In this document: positions 22,870-33,670 of the stretch, one piece after another
How the letters are laid out: each line of letters starts with the position of its first letter
Numbering within the stretch: position 1 is the stretch's first letter
From: Proteles cristata cristata
Lineage: Eukaryota > Chordata > Mammalia > Carnivora > Hyaenidae
DNA: 64,000 nucleotides
Assembly (NCBI GenBank): GCA_017311185.1
Contig: JAESUZ010003505.1
Span: forward strand, 1,426,001-1,490,000
Direction: 5' to 3'
Translations under genes and position numbers: made by a program
Notes under the pieces: generated by a model
What the model was told of the DNA's origin: nothing
Databases searched by the model: none
Seen by the model: only the letters and a program-made list of their open reading frames with translations

Positions 22870-23290
22870 TAGGTACCGCTGTTTTCCCCTAATCCGTGAA
22901 AAATTTTGAAACAACTCGTGAACTGATCAAAACTAACTTTAACAAATTTCAAAACATAGAAATTTACAGATAATATTTTCTTTTTAAAAAAAATGTACAA
23001 ATTTCATTTAGAGAGGGAGAGAGAGCAGGTGTGGTGTAGCAGGGCAGAGGAAGAGAGAGAGAATCCCAAATAGGCTTCACACTCCGTATGGAGCCCAACT
23101 CAGGGCTTGATCTGATGACCCTGAGATCAGTCATGACCTGAGCTGAAATCAAGAGTCAGACGCTCAATGGACAGAGACACCCAGACGCCCCTACAGGTAA
23201 TATTTTCTGACCATAACCCAGTAAAACCAAAAGTCACCAACAGAAGACCTTTCCTTCCTCCAACAACAACCACAGAATTTCCACCTATAG
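22870..23290 (+). mobile_element. L1 ORF2-like fragment split by a SINE
   Basis: 'acaaatttcaaaacatagaa', 'taatattttctgaccataac' and 'ccagtaaaaccaaaagtcac' resemble the L1 ORF2 block around '...tctgaccataatgcaattaaac'. The piece is interrupted by the SINE at 22981-23191. Its order relative to 22040-22620 fits one L1 copy. Confidence 0.4.
22981..23191 (-). mobile_element. Older SINEC-type SINE, antisense
   Basis: Reverse-complement tRNA-Lys SINE with GA-rich block, 'taggcttcacactccgtatg', 'gagcccaactcagggcttga' and head 'acagagacacccagacgccc'. The body differs from the felid-specific type, so it belongs to an older carnivoran branch. Target duplication of 16 bp with one mismatch: 22965-22980 (tacagataatattttc) and 23192-23207 (tacaggtaatattttc). 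Confidence 0.93.
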
Positions 23291-24997
23291 ATATCAAAAC
23301 CTATTGTAATTAATTCCAGGATCAAAAAATTATCCCAAAACTAAGATTAAAGATAATTTCGCAATTAAATATGCCATAATTATTCCTCTTAATACATGAC
23401 ACTTTTCACTCACCATTCTATTGTTTTTAAATTGCTAATAAACTTTCTAAATATTCTCCCTAATTCCCTTGATTTGTACTAATCTAGTCACTTAGGTATA
23501 TCTCTGTTGAATCTAATAGACCAAGACTGGATAATTTCCCACTGTTAACACAGAATTAATTTTATACCTTTGTAAGTATATATTATTTGTAATTTAATTT
23601 CTCCTAAGTTGGACCCATTATAGTTATGATAGTGGGATGCGTGACCTAAAAATTTTAATCAGTCCAATTCCAGAAGTCATTTCACCATGTCAAGGGAGGA
23701 GATGGGACTTTCCAGTCACTCTCACAAAGTTTGATAATTAAGATATGGCAAGATTGGCCAATTAGCTTTTATTTCCGATGATTTGCCAGCCTATGATTGT
23801 CCATTATATGTCTGATGATCATCATTTCTCCCATTTTACTAGCTGTGACCCATGTGGATTATTATATTTTCTTTTATTTTTTCCTTCCATTATGTTTTTC
23901 TTATGTTTCTAAGTGTAGGGGTTCATAAATATGCCATATAGATATGTGGCATGAATGTGTGCACGTGTGTGTATACACACACACAATATATATCTTTTTT
24001 GGTAAATCTGGTCTATGGGGAATCATTCATAATTAATTTGCTTGTCTGTACTTTCACCAAATCACTCTAAACATCTCTGTATCAATTGCTTAGTCAAGGC
24101 AAGAGTTCACAGTTTTATTGATCTTTTTATTTTTACTATCAATTATACTATGCTGGTTGGGAAAAAAAAAAACCTCATCATTATCAGTCTCACAGTGTAT
24201 TATTATTGTCGTGGTTATTGATGGCTAAAATAAAAAATGTGTTCATACAGGGGAGAGGAATCATCTCTCATAACTGCCAAATAAAGGCAATAGCAAGTTG
24301 GAGGCATGACATTTAGGAATGAGGTCCAACATAAACTAATGTGCAGTGTGGCACCCGCTGTTAGGTCACGACTCTGTGCGCCAGAGGATGAGCATGGCAG
24401 TTGTGTGCCTCAGTCCATTATTGAGACAAAATGGAGAAATATCTCATATTTTCTAAAGCCTTTGTTGCTAATAAGAGACCTTGAGAACAAATCATCATTT
24501 TGAAGCTTGATTTTGAAAGTCTTCTTTCCCCAAACATACTCTACTAAGTGTTTATATCTAAAAATATATATATCATTCCAAGATCACATCTAAAAACTGT
24601 TTTTAATACCAAAATCATACTCTAATGATTTAATACTACCCCTCACTCAGGGGTATTTAGTGTTTTCAGTCACATCCCATTTCCTATCAAGTATTCCTAA
24701 GCATTGGTTGTATACACTATATGTCTGTATTTGGGAAAGATTAGAGCTAATCTGTTCTAAAATGCTTAGTAGATTCTCTGGCAAATAGAGTTTAAATGTA
24801 AAGCATGGATGCAGTTGTCCAATATAGTTGTGAAATTTGGAATATAAGTCACTCATCATGTTGAATATCAATTCAAGAAAATATTTCTAGGATATTGTGA
24901 TTCTTTATGTAGCATTTTCCTTTTTATTGTTAATAGACAAGTCTTAGTGGCCACTTTGTTAGTCTACTTGGGAATCACTGGATGATAAACTCTCATA
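23291..24997. other. Unique-looking AT-rich DNA
   Basis: No recognised interspersed repeat. It holds the GT/AC palindrome at 23956-23992 and an A-run near 24163-24172. No exon signal. Confidence 0.5.
23956..23992. repeat. (TG)n-(CA)n palindromic microsatellite
   Basis: Alternating purine-pyrimidine tract. 'gtgtgtgta' (23965-23973) meets its exact complement 'tacacacac' (23974-23982), so a perfect 18-bp palindrome sits in the centre, followed by TATATAT. Confidence 0.85.
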
Positions 24998-25013
24998 AGA
25001 AAGTCTTGTTTAC

Positions 25014-25233
25014 ATAGGTGCCTGGGCAGCTCAGTCGGTTAAGTGTCTGACTTCGACTCAGATCATGATCTCATGGATCGTGGGTGCAAGGCCTGCGTTG
25101 GGCTCTGGGCTGACAGCTCAGAGCCTGGAGCCTGCTTCCGATTCTGTGTCTCCCTCTCTGTCTGCCCATCCCTCACTCACAGTCTCTGTCTCTCCAAAAT
25201 AAATAAACATTAATTTTTTTTTGAAAAGAAAAG
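25014..25233 (+). mobile_element. SINEC_Fc-type SINE
   Basis: Felid SINE with head 'ataggtgcctgggcagctca', 'gctgacagctcagagcctgg', 'attctgtgtctccctctctg' and tail 'aaaataaataaacatta'. Target duplication of 16 bp with one mismatch: 24998-25013 (agaaagtcttgtttac) and 25234-25249 (agaaagtcctgtttac). Confidence 0.95.
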
Positions 25234-25249
25234 AGAAAGTCCTGTTTAC

Positions 25250-25941
25250 CACCATATCTGAAAAACGCAGTCCCCTCCACTTAGTATCAGGACTCAGTAT
25301 GCATTTTTTTGCACAATCCTATGAAAGCACACAGTTTGAAAATGCCTCCTAGGTCATGTTGTAGTGGTGGCGAAAACTGAAAATCTTCTGGTCTAATGGG
25401 TGGAGTCTCCTACAGATGCAGTCTAGGTGGTTAATGCTAGAACTAGATTTCATGGCCCTAGACAATCTCTTCCTCACTGCCAAGCAGGTAATAGCACAGG
25501 AGAAATAAATTCATGAATGTATGAATGATGCAGAGGGTCTAGAGTCTACATATATTCATTTACCTATTACCTGGACTTCCTCCCACCCCTCCCCTCCACA
25601 CTGCAACCTCTTTTTGGGGGTGATGTTGTTTCAGACAAACATCTTCATTAGTGCTTCTCTTTATTAGAGAAGGTCAGCAAGGTGTGGAACTGGATGGTTT
25701 GAGACTCCAACATAGTGACAGTTGGTTTGGGATGACTATTTTGCCCAAGGCAACCACGTCCATTCATTTTTTATGCCAACAAATGACATTGCCAAGAGCT
25801 TCACGTTAGCTGAAGTCCACCCTCCCCAATTCTGGGGTGAGGAGTGGGGAGGAACAAAAACTTCTTTGTCTTTCTTCTCAACATCAAAACTGGTCAGGCC
25901 ACTACAGCAAAATGACCTGAATGGCCACTCCATCCTCAAGG
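25250..25941. other. Unique-looking non-coding DNA
   Basis: No recognised repeat. An 86-codon plus-strand frame and an opposing 67-codon frame (25722-25982) overlap each other and run into the next SINE; no domain seen. Confidence 0.5.
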
Positions 25942-25953
25942 CCTCTTCCTTAC

Positions 25954-26160
25954 CAGGGTGTGTGGGTGACTCAGTTGGTTAAGCATCCAACTCTTGATGT
26001 TAGCTCAGGTCATGATCTCAGTGTTCATGACTTCGAGCCCCACTGTATCAGGCTCTGTGCTGATAGTATACAACCTGTTTGGGATCCTCTCTCTCCATCT
26101 GCCTCTCCTCTGCTCTTTCTCTCTCTCCCTCTGAAAGACATAAATAAACAACAAAAAAGA
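25954..26160 (+). mobile_element. Older SINEC-type SINE
   Basis: tRNA-Lys SINE with head 'gtgtgggtgactcagttggt', 'caactcttgatgttagctca', 'ggctctgtgctgatagtata', CT-rich stretch and tail 'cataaataaacaacaaaaaa'. Target duplication 25942-25953 (cctcttccttac) and 26161-26172 (tctcttccttac), one mismatch. Confidence 0.93.
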
Positions 26161-26172
26161 TCTCTTCCTTAC

Positions 26173-26818
26173 TAGTGACTTTAGGAACCCTAATCAACTA
26201 CCACTAGAGTTTTACACCTGGGAAATGGTCTAGCTAGACACGGTACCAAACTCTTGCTTAGCTTTAGTTCTCTGGCTGCATTTGAATTAAAGTGAGGAAC
26301 ATATAATTTCTGGGGGACATTTCAGATACATTCACAGATATCAATAGTTCTGCCTTACAATATTTATATTAGAGACAAAAGTAGCTTATCAAATCGAATG
26401 AATTATGTTTATTAGCAAATCGTATTAACCTTTTAATGGAAAAGAATTCATCAAATGAAAACAGGATAGCTGCCCATTTTATGGAACAAATTTGACAAAT
26501 ATATTTTCTGTTACAATATCTTGGAGAGTGGGTGATGATAATTATGAATGATGACATCTGTTTGTATTTGATATGAAAATAGAAGCGTAGGTACTATAAC
26601 AACAACAAAAAAGGAAATTTGATCAAAGGAATTGTAGTATGAACTCAAGAAGTTCGACTCTCTTATTATAAGCAGAAAATGCATTGGATTACTTCTGGTG
26701 TTCAAACCAATTGCTTTCTTAGTTGTCATTATCAGTTAATAATTTTTGTTACCATCACAATCATCAACATAATATCTATCATCTGCTCATAAAATAGTGA
26801 ATACGATTTCTTAGCTAA
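26173..26818. other. Unique-looking AT-rich DNA
   Basis: No recognised repeat or gene. Confidence 0.5.
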
Positions 26819-27375
26819 ACGGTCGACAACCTACAGTCCTTGGGCCATATCTGGCCATCCCCTGCGTTTTTGTAGCTGATGACTTAAAAATTATTTTTAC
26901 GGGTCACCTGGGTGGCTTAGTCAGCTAAGTGTCTGACTTCAGCTCAGGTCATGATCTTTTGTGAGTCTGTGAGTTCAAGCGCCGTTTTGAGCTCTGTGCT
27001 GTGTGCTGACAGTTCAGGGCCTGGAGCCTGTTTTAGATTCTGTGTCTTCCTCTCTCTTCCCCTCCCCTTCTCTCTCTCTCTCTCAAAAATGAATGAACGT
27101 TTTTATTTTTTAAAATTGTTTTTATATTTTTATATGATTACAAGGAATTAAAGAAAGAATAATACCTTGTGGCATGTGAAAATTATATGAAATTCAAATA
27201 CCATGTCCCTAGACAAAATTTATTAGAAGACAGCCACTCCTACCACTTGTATTGTCTATGGCTGCTTTGCTCGCTATACCTTCAGAGTTGAGTACTTAAA
27301 GCAGATACTTGGTGCCCTGCAGAGCCTAAAATGTTTACAGTCTGGCCCCTTACAGAAAAAGACTGACAACCTCTG
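26819..27375 (+). mobile_element. hAT-type non-autonomous DNA transposon split by a SINE
   Basis: Left end 'ggtcgacaacctacag', 'ccttgggccatatctggcca' and right end 'tctggccccttacagaaaaa', 'gactgacaacctctg' match the common mammalian element that begins and ends with ggtcggcaaac..ggcc / agtttgccgacc. The interior words 'gaaaattatatgaaattcaa', 'agacagccactcctaccact' and 'ttgtctatggctgctttg' also fit. The ends form a degraded terminal inverted repeat. A SINE (26901-27110) sits inside it. I do not assign the exact subfamily. Confidence 0.8.
26901..27110 (+). mobile_element. SINEC_Fc-type SINE nested in a DNA transposon
   Basis: 'gggtcacctgggtggcttag', a duplicated 'ctgtgctgtgtgctgacagt' in the body, 'cagggcctggagcctg', CT-rich stretch, and tail 'aaaaatgaatgaacg'. 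The flanking 'taaaaattattttta' and 'ttaaaattgttttta' are the likely imperfect target duplication inside the older hAT element. Confidence 0.92.
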
Positions 27376-29317
27376 TCTCAGATAAGTCTGACCCCTTTAG
27401 CACTGACTCAAGTTAATACAAAACCAGAGTAAAAAGTATTTGGTAAAATTGGGTGATTGTTTATTCTGGGAATTTTTATTTGGGAACTTTACTTGGGGTT
27501 CTTACTAAATTGCAGAAGCTTTCCTGAATGCAGCATGTTGGCATGCACATCAGTGGAACTGTTATAGATCATTTGGATATGACTTTCTCTAGAGCTCGCA
27601 TTTGTTGCCTAGAGCTGATTTGTCCAACTGAAAAATATAAATGAATAATTGTTATTATTCTCTTTCCTTGCTTATAGAACAGTGTACTTATAGTGGAACA
27701 GTTTTAATTTGACTCGGAGCTATATTATAACATTCTGCTCCTCTAAAAGAAAGATTTTTCAAGTGGAAAATTCAAATTAAGGTTTCATTTGTCACCTATT
27801 TTTATTACAAAAGAAAAAAATCATATTATATGAACAAATTAAAAATGTCTTAATAATTATAAACCATACACTAGGAAAGAGAAACATAAGAAGAGAGGAC
27901 TCTGTCTCTTAATGGATGGCAAACATAGTAAAATGAGTAATCTCTGAAGGCTTTTCCATTCATTCCCTTGACTTACCGGCTTATACTTAATTGCATGTTA
28001 CTTCCTTTTAAGAAGTATGACTTAGGGACACAGAATATCCTATCATGGAATTGAAAGCAATTCTCAGTAGTTTCGTTTAACAACAACAGTGTCCAAAGAA
28101 CATTAAGTTCTGAACGCCTAAGTTTTGAGTAATTATTTTAAAGTTGATACTTTTTCTGGTTATTCTTTGGCCATGTGGCCATAATGTAATAACATTATCT
28201 ACATAATTTTAAGAATTATTTTGTAACAACTACACTATAAGCAGATGGTTATTTCATATTTACCTAAAATTGTTATACATTCTTATAGAATAAGTACAAA
28301 TATGTGACTTTGGACATGACCCAGAATCATCACACTTCTTAAGAATGCTTTGCCAACTTAAATTTACCTAGGTCATTCTTTTTAAGGAAAATCAGAATGA
28401 GCAATTTTTAAATTTATTCTGTTCTGTTTGATTCAGAAAGATGTGTCTGAACTTTGTCTCCCCCACCCCCACCGCACACATTTTTATTTTGTTGTATAGT
28501 ACTGCTCTTTGCTTTTTCTACTTTTCCTTTTTTATTGGATTATGAGGATTGATCTCTTGGGAAATATTTAGTATTTATTTATGTGTGGAGCTAACACACA
28601 TATAAAAAGCAGGATCTATGATGCAAAGTCCTTTAAGTATGATAATGAAAAATATGGCATTATTTCTTACTTGATAAAATCATTTCTTTGTCGCTCATTT
28701 GAAAGGAAATGAGCATTCATAAAATGACTACATTGTTATTAATGATTACTAGAGCAGTCCTTCATGAATCTCTGACATGTGAATGACAAATAAAAAAAAG
28801 AGAAACTCAGTAGGTTGCTACACATAGAGTCACATTATTGAAGATGTCTTAACAAATGTTGATTCGAGAAGAAGCAAATTGTTTTCAATAACTTTGTGGG
28901 GAGGGGGGGAATAGCTATCTCCTCTCAGGTCAAATCATCATAATATACTGTTAAAAGCTTTCCTTCCCTCATCGGTAAGGATTGAGAAACACATAAATTA
29001 TGAGACACAATAGATACACACTCTTACTGCAGAGGATGTGAAATTATGTTCAGATTAAACTCCGAAACATCACCGCCAAATTGAAGTACATCTGCAATCT
29101 TGGAGGGAAAAGGTTTCGAAAGGAAAATATATGCTGCTGTTTCTGTTAATATTCGCCATGATACAGGGTAGAAGGTGGGCTAATGTGGTTAGTGTATATA
29201 TGGGGGCCTGGGATTTATACAATGTTTAATTAAGTGGACAACAGAAAAAAAGTGAATCTGCATGAAAAGAGGATGGCAGAAGACTTGGTTAAAAAGATAG
29301 TTTTCCTTCTGAAATAA
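27376..29317. other. Unique-looking AT-rich DNA
   Basis: Nearly 2 kb with no recognised repeat and no frame of useful length. A C-rich patch (ccccaccccc, near 28460) and a G-run near 28902-28908 are the only simple-sequence features. Confidence 0.5.
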
Positions 29318-29331
29318 GACCGATCCATGTA

Positions 29332-29540
29332 GGGGTGCCTGAGTGGCTCAGTTGGTAAAGCGTCTGACTCTTAACTTCAGCTTGGGTTCTGATCTCAGGG
29401 CTCCCTAAGTTCAAGCTCCATGTGAGGCTCCATGCTGACAGTGTGGATGGAGCCTGCTTAGGATTCTCTCTCTCTCTCTCTCTGCCCCTCCCCCACTCAT
29501 GCTATCTCTTCCTCAAAATAAATAAGTAAACTTAAAAAAA
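29332..29540 (+). mobile_element. Older SINEC-type SINE
   Basis: 'ggggtgcctgagtggctcag', 'ctgactcttaacttcagctt', 'ctccatgctgacagtgtgga', a (TC)n-rich block and 'aaaataaataagtaaactta' tail. Probable target duplication 'gaccgatccatgt' (29318-29330) and 'actgacccaccttgt' (29541-29555), diverged. Confidence 0.92.
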
Positions 29541-29787
29541 ACTGACCCACCTTGTTTATTATCAGAAAGAAGCTTGGAAAATATGATCCTAGCAGAAAGG
29601 GCCAATTGCATTAAAAAATTGGGGCTCTTACTTTTCTCCTGGTGTCAAGGACGCCTCATTTTACCACCAGATGTGCCGCTATGCCTGGACCTCAGGGATT
29701 ATACTACTTCCTCATTACGAAATGCTGGCCCCCATAAGAGTATGAGCAGCTGCCTGGATCTCCAAAAAATTCTCTTTTAAAGGAGAC

Positions 29788-29927
29788 AAGAGAGAGAAGA
29801 GAGGAGAGGAGAGGGGAGGAGAGGAGAGGAGAGGAGAGGAGAGGAGAGAAGAGAAGAGAAGAGAAGAGAAGAGAAGAGAAGAGAAGAGAAGAGACGAGGG
29901 GAGGGAAGGGGAGGGGAGGGGAGGGAA
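29788..29927. repeat. Polypurine (GGAGA)n/(GAAGA)n tract
   Basis: 140 bases that are all purine on the plus strand except one C at 29895. Three zones are visible: (gagga)n-type pentamers, then an almost pure (agaag)n block (about 29849-29892), then G-rich (gaggg)n. The opposite strand gives a false serine/leucine-rich frame (29715-29984). Mirror-symmetric purine tracts of this type can form triplex (H-) DNA and are mutable. Confidence 0.97.
29898..29926 (+). other. G-quadruplex-type motif
   Basis: At least six runs of three or four G separated by only one or two A, at the right end of the polypurine tract. This satisfies the usual four-run quadruplex pattern with very short loops. Folding is predicted, not shown. 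Confidence 0.7.
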
Positions 29928-30329
29928 CACAGGTCTGGAACTTGCTAGATCAACAGCAACAACAGTTACAGAGAAGAGGTTCAAGAGTTAACAGAGCAGG
30001 AATGGCAACCTTGAAAAATGTATTTCTTCTGAAAGAAAAGGAGATGAATGGGAATAGGAGCGGTGGTCCTCGGAAGAATGGGAATGACGGAATTCAGAGG
30101 GGAACTAAGGATTCCTCAGAATCCTAAGTTCAAAGCACACACACTAAACTGACAGAAGAGGGTGCCCTTGAACTAGGAACTCTGCCATGAGATAGATAGG
30201 TATTCAAGGAAGGGGTGGGGGGGAAGAAAAGTAAAACCTCGTGGAGAAAATAGATGATGTGGATTAAAATATGATAGCTGGTGAAAGACAACCACAAAGC
30301 AGAGGAGGGTTCATTACACAACACTTCAG
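29928..30329. other. A-rich DNA of uncertain origin
   Basis: 'caacagcaacaacagttaca' and A-rich sequence with G-run 'ggggtggggggg' near 30213. It may be the 5' continuation of the L1/HAL1-like element to the right, but I cannot show that. Confidence 0.35.
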
Positions 30330-31150
30330 TTAGAATTTAAGTTCCTCACACAAGAATTCAGAGATATTTTTAAAAAGTAGAATCAGAAATTCGGAAATTA
30401 AAACTAGAAATGGAAAAAAATGCAATGAAGATCGATTAAATTCAGGAAATATAATTAAAAACATCTTAGAAATAAAGAATAATTTATGAGGTCCCTCAGG
30501 GAGAATATATTCCAATGAAAATCTAATGAAAGACATGAAAGGTAGGCAGGAAAGTAACCAATAGAATGAAATTGAAATAAAGAAAAGACCAAAAAAAAGT
30601 CACAGATAAAGTAACTGAAATGGAAGGTAGAAAAGGAGTCCAATATACATATAATTGAAGGAACTGAATAAGAAAAAAATATCATAGTTTGACAGAGATA
30701 ATAATTAAATCTATAATCTAAAGAAAATAAAGAAACCTGAACCCAACTAGGTCGAAAGTCCTCAACATATATACCTGTGAAAATTGCCATGAATTAATCA
30801 ACACTAAAACATATTCTATCATTCTAGAGTTTAAAGTTAAAAAAATAAAATCTCCAGACCTTCCAGGCAAGAAAAAAAATTACATGTAATCAATTGTATA
30901 AGAGTGTAAATATTTAGATAGCACCATACTTTTGAAGAGCAGCATTTTCAAATAATTCAATGAAAAGTATGAAAAAGGAGTTCCTATCAAGACAAACTTC
31001 AAGAATACTAATTCCTTCGGGTTTTTTAGGCTATAGAAAAGCAGTTTTAAATGTATAAGAACTCAGAGAATGCTATACTCAGAAACCCTTTCTTACTAAC
31101 TACTTGAGGATACGTTTCCTACAACCAAGAAGTAACTGAGAAAACATGAA
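30330..31150 (+). mobile_element. L1M/HAL1-like ORF1-region fragment
   Basis: A-rich sense-strand sequence with word order typical of old L1/HAL1 ORF1: repeated 'gaaa/aaatgg' lysine-glutamate-rich stretches, 'ggcaagaaaaaaaattac', 'gcagcattttcaaataattc', 'tatcaagacaaacttcaaga', 'atgctatactcagaaaccct', 'ttcttactaactacttgagg'. The last words resemble the ORF1 end '..ccctttctcaggaagctact..gagga'. No continuous frame remains on the plus strand. Confidence 0.5.
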
Positions 31151-31444
31151 CAAAAAATTGAAGATGGACATTTGATTTGTAGAACACAGACTAAAATAAG
31201 TATGGTGCCCCAGGTGGGAAATATTACTGAAATACTATATCCTTATGTATTATACAGGCTGTATGTATCATTTACTTTAGCCTTGTGCCTGTCTTTACTG
31301 GATTATAGTTTATTGTCTCCCCTTTATTATTTTCAAGAGACTTAGCAAAAAGACTGTGAAACTCTCTGGGTTTCTACAAATTATTATGGCATGTAAGGAC
31401 ACATTTTTCTAAATTTAAATTATAAAGGAAAAAGTGCAAAATCT
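31151..31444. other. Unique-looking non-coding DNA
   Basis: Short AT-rich stretch between the L1-like piece and a SINE. Nothing recognised. Confidence 0.4.
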
Positions 31445-31459
31445 CACCCTCTTCCTCTT

Positions 31460-31686
31460 TTTAATTTTTTTATTTAATGTTTTACTTATTTCTAGGAGAG
31501 AGAGAGAGAGAGAGAGAGCGTGAACAGGGGAAGGTCAGAGAGAGAGGGAGTCACAGACTGAAACAGGCTCCAGGCTCCGAGCTGGCAGTCAGCACAGAGC
31601 CCAACGCGGGGCTCGAACCCACGAACTGCAAGATCATGACGCAAGCGAAAGTCGGACGCTTAACCGACTAAGCCACCCAGGCGCCC
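31460..31686 (-). mobile_element. SINEC_Fc-type SINE, CpG-rich subfamily copy, antisense
   Basis: Reverse complement of a well-preserved felid SINE with an (AG)n block at 31494-31518. The sense strand reads 'ggtggcttagtcggttaagc', 'ccgactttcgctt' and 'gctgactgccagctc', variants shared with the copy at 40744. Target duplication of 15 bp with one mismatch: 31445-31459 (caccctcttcctctt) and 31687-31701 (cacccttttcctctt). The 64-codon frame inside is not a gene. Confidence 0.96.
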
Positions 31687-31804
31687 CACCCTTTTCCTCT
31701 TCCTAACAGCTACCTAGAAGTTGTTGGGTTGGAACGTGAGGCAGTAATTATGGTCTTGCTCTTTTACTTAAAAGAGATAAATGCTGGGGAGGCCTTGCTG
31801 TTAA

Positions 31805-32002
31805 AGGCCCCTGGTGACTCAGTAGGTTAAGCACCTGATTCTTGATTTCAGCTCAAGTCATTATCCCAGGGTCATGGGATCCAGCCCCATCTTGGGCTCC
31901 ATGATGAGTTTGAAGCCTCCTTGAGATTCTTTTTCTCTTTCTCCCTCTGCCCCTCTCCCCTGCTCATGCACTCTCTCTTTCTCTCTAAAACTAAAAAAGA
32001 AA
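31805..32002 (+). mobile_element. Older SINEC-type SINE
   Basis: 'aaggcccctggtgactcagt', 'tgattcttgatttcagctca', 'tcttgggctccatgatgagt', CT-rich stretch 'ctctgcccctctcccctgct', A-rich end. It has lost nearly all CpGs and no clear target duplication remains. Old copy. Confidence 0.88.
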
Positions 32003-33662
32003 AAGATAAATGGAACCACCCATGCTTTAAATTTTATGTATTTAAAAAATTTTACATAATTATAGTTAGCAAAATCAAGTTTGGTGTATGACTTTCTGAA
32101 ATAACTTAAAATTGGAAATGTGACATGAAAATAGAAACTACAGATATTGGAACTTGGCACTCTTAGTTTCTTCGAATGTTCAAATGACTATTTTTAAAGA
32201 AAAGGTAATTATTGGTTCAATGTAAATCAATTGCATAAATTTCCATAAACAAGCAATTCTGTTATGGTCCATTGGTAAGTTTAAGCAGATCAGTAAAGAC
32301 TTGTAGTTTAAATGTTACCTGACAAAGGAGTGGCCTTATGTAAGTGAATCAAATGAGAGTTCATTTACCTCACATGCAGCCACCCAGTAAAAACTAGCAC
32401 CAAGCTTTGGCAGTGACCAAAGACAGGCTTTTTACTAGTGTGATGCCACCCAGGAGAACAGAGAGCTAATGCTGGAAAATCCTGAATTCCTCAATGATTT
32501 GCAAGGGGGTGTTCTTAAGCATAAAATTTGGGGTAGGGGCTTCTGAGAAGGTGGACACCATTGACTGGAGGCCCATGAAGTGGCACTAGCGAGTGTTCTG
32601 TATAGCATTGTCTGGTCCCCTGGAGGTCTTTTCCATCTCAAGAGACTTGGAATATAAAAAAAATATATTTTTTTTTGTTGGAGATTTTATAAGGTACAAC
32701 TGGTGATTGTATGTCCAGGGTAGTGCTGATTAACCATTTGTCCTACAGGTTCCTATGAATAATAAGCAAATATCCCTATCCTTTGAGCGTGGGCCTGTGT
32801 GTTCATCGGCCAGTCAAATCATGCCTGGGGTTGGCTTGACTTCTTGTGTTCATTCTTCCGTCAGAACTGACAAGGTGGATACCAGCTTAAATTTTGGTGA
32901 ATTCTAGTGAAAGATCTCAAGTGCTTGTTATTATTCAACATAAAGTAGCTAAAATATGTTAGAATCAAATTAGATTGAAAAAAGAGATACATTATCTTTT
33001 CCATTGAATGAATAATTTCAGAAAAACATTGCTTTTCTTGTTTCTATGGCCTTTGTCCATGACTATTGAATGTGTGGGTCTTATTAAGATGTGGAACCCT
33101 GGATCCTGTTCTAGAGAGTGTCACTCATTAGATCTGAGGAAGAGAGCAATAGTCCATGACATTAGCAGGCATCTCAGGAAACCCCAAGACAGGTCATCCA
33201 TAGACTATACTTTTGAGAAACACCAAGATAGGCATTTGGTTTTCAAGGAAATTGTTATTTTTTGGGGGCTAATTCATATCTGCTTATCTTCAAGGCATAT
33301 TTATATGTAGTCTATCAATTTAGAAGAGAAAAAGAAAATCATATTGGTTGAATTAGAAAGATTATGAGAAATGTATGCATATGAGGGATATTCATGAATA
33401 TGGTTAGGGATCCTCGGATTTAAGAAAAATCTCTGTGTGTGGTGGATTATAAGTTTAAATCAATACATATTTTCAAATAACAACTTCATCCTAAATGTAG
33501 ACAACAAATGCTTATTCAGTTAGAAACTGTGGAAAAGGTCATTTAAGCTTTGGTCGCTTGACCTGCAGACTTGAATATCAAGAACTACTTGATCTGAAGA
33601 TCATCTAACAAAGTTTTGGATAGAGAACATAAGGTGCAAGTATTTGATCTTTTAGGCTAACA
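32003..33662. other. Unique-looking non-coding DNA
   Basis: No confident repeat. The segment 32330-32640 has the look of a decayed LTR or other old repeat (moderate GC, 'agacaggctttttactagtg', 'accaagctttggcagtgacc') but I cannot name it. A/T runs lie near 32657-32676. The 100-codon frame at 33008-33310 shows no domain. Confidence 0.4.
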
Positions 33663-33670
33663 CATTAAAG

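Noticed and set aside
29715..29984. Minus-strand serine/leucine-rich 89-codon frame
   Set aside because: It is the translation of the polypurine repeat at 29788-29927.
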